Assembly: GCA_024653645.1 (NCBI GenBank) | Contig: JANLHK010000115.1 | Coordinates: forward strand, 1 to 5,378 | Reading direction: 5' to 3' | Source of the DNA: Candidatus Roizmanbacteria bacterium | Lineage (GTDB): Bacteria > Patescibacteriota > Microgenomatia > UBA1406 | Length of the DNA: 5,378 nucleotides | In this document: in pieces, positions 5,325 to 5,378 of the stretch | Layout: each line of letters opens with the position of its first letter | Numbering within the stretch: position 1 is the first letter of the stretch | Notes under the pieces: generated by a model | What the model saw: the letters and a program-made list of their open reading frames with translations, nothing else | Database searches by the model: none | Told to the model about the DNA's origin: nothing | Made by a program: the position numbers and the translations under genes

Positions 5325-5378
5325 ATGAACACTAAACAAATCACCGAAGCCCTTAGAAAAGAATATCCACAGGCAGCC
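5325..5378 (+). CDS. Start of an unidentified protein gene (3' truncated by window edge)
   Basis: An ATG at 5325 opens a frame that runs to the window end, 18 codons long (MNTKQITEALRKEYPQAA). This is too short to identify. The charged, helical start and ordinary codon use suggest a real gene. It begins 15 bases after tRNA-Val; no -10 element lies in that gap, and the purine stretch AAGAAAA before the ATG is at best a weak ribosome-binding site. It is probably expressed from the tRNA promoter. Confidence 0.5.
   Translation, partial: MNTKQITEALRKEYPQAA

Overview
The window looks like chromosomal DNA from a small-genome bacterium of the Candidate Phyla Radiation (Patescibacteria). The assignment rests on gene content: a stand-alone MurT-type ligase, a short trigger factor without a PPIase domain, and a small protein that I recognise from memory as the DUF5660 family, which I associate with CPR genomes (possibly Microgenomates). 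TGA is used as a stop (murT, the DUF4145 gene and the PAP2 gene all end in TGA), so this is not a lineage that recodes TGA to glycine. The phylum is an inference; no rRNA gene is present.

Layout. Bases 1-444 are the 3' end of a ClpB-type AAA+ disaggregase. Four bases later comes murT (449-1738), then tRNA-Leu(CAA) (1762-1847). An AT-rich DUF4145 gene (1851-2528) starts three bases after the tRNA. Convergent to it on the minus strand is a two-gene unit: a PAP2-family membrane phosphatase (3766 to 3128) overlapping by 32 bases a protein with a possible transglutaminase-like Cys-His-Asp arrangement (3159 to 2548). A 36-base divergent promoter region separates PAP2 from the trigger factor gene (3803-4681). 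Then come a DUF5660-like gene (4694-5203), tRNA-Val(GAC) (5236-5309) and the first 18 codons of an unidentified gene (5325 to the window edge). No gap between genes exceeds 300 bases, and no mobile element, CRISPR array or rRNA was seen.

How it works together. The recognisable genes are housekeeping: protein quality control (ClpB, trigger factor), cell-envelope work (MurT, PAP2, perhaps the transglutaminase-like protein) and translation (two tRNAs). The DUF4145 gene stands apart in codon use and is probably acquired.

The most striking pattern is regulatory. Four protein genes (murT, PAP2, trigger factor, DUF5660) have a -10-like hexamer (TACAAT, TATACT, TATACT, TATAAT) ending exactly 6 or 7 bases before the ATG. 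That places the predicted transcription start at, or one base before, the start codon. No start in the window has a convincing Shine-Dalgarno sequence. Two other genes sit directly behind a tRNA, so tRNA 3'-end processing would create their mRNA 5' ends. The window therefore suggests a largely leaderless expression mode.
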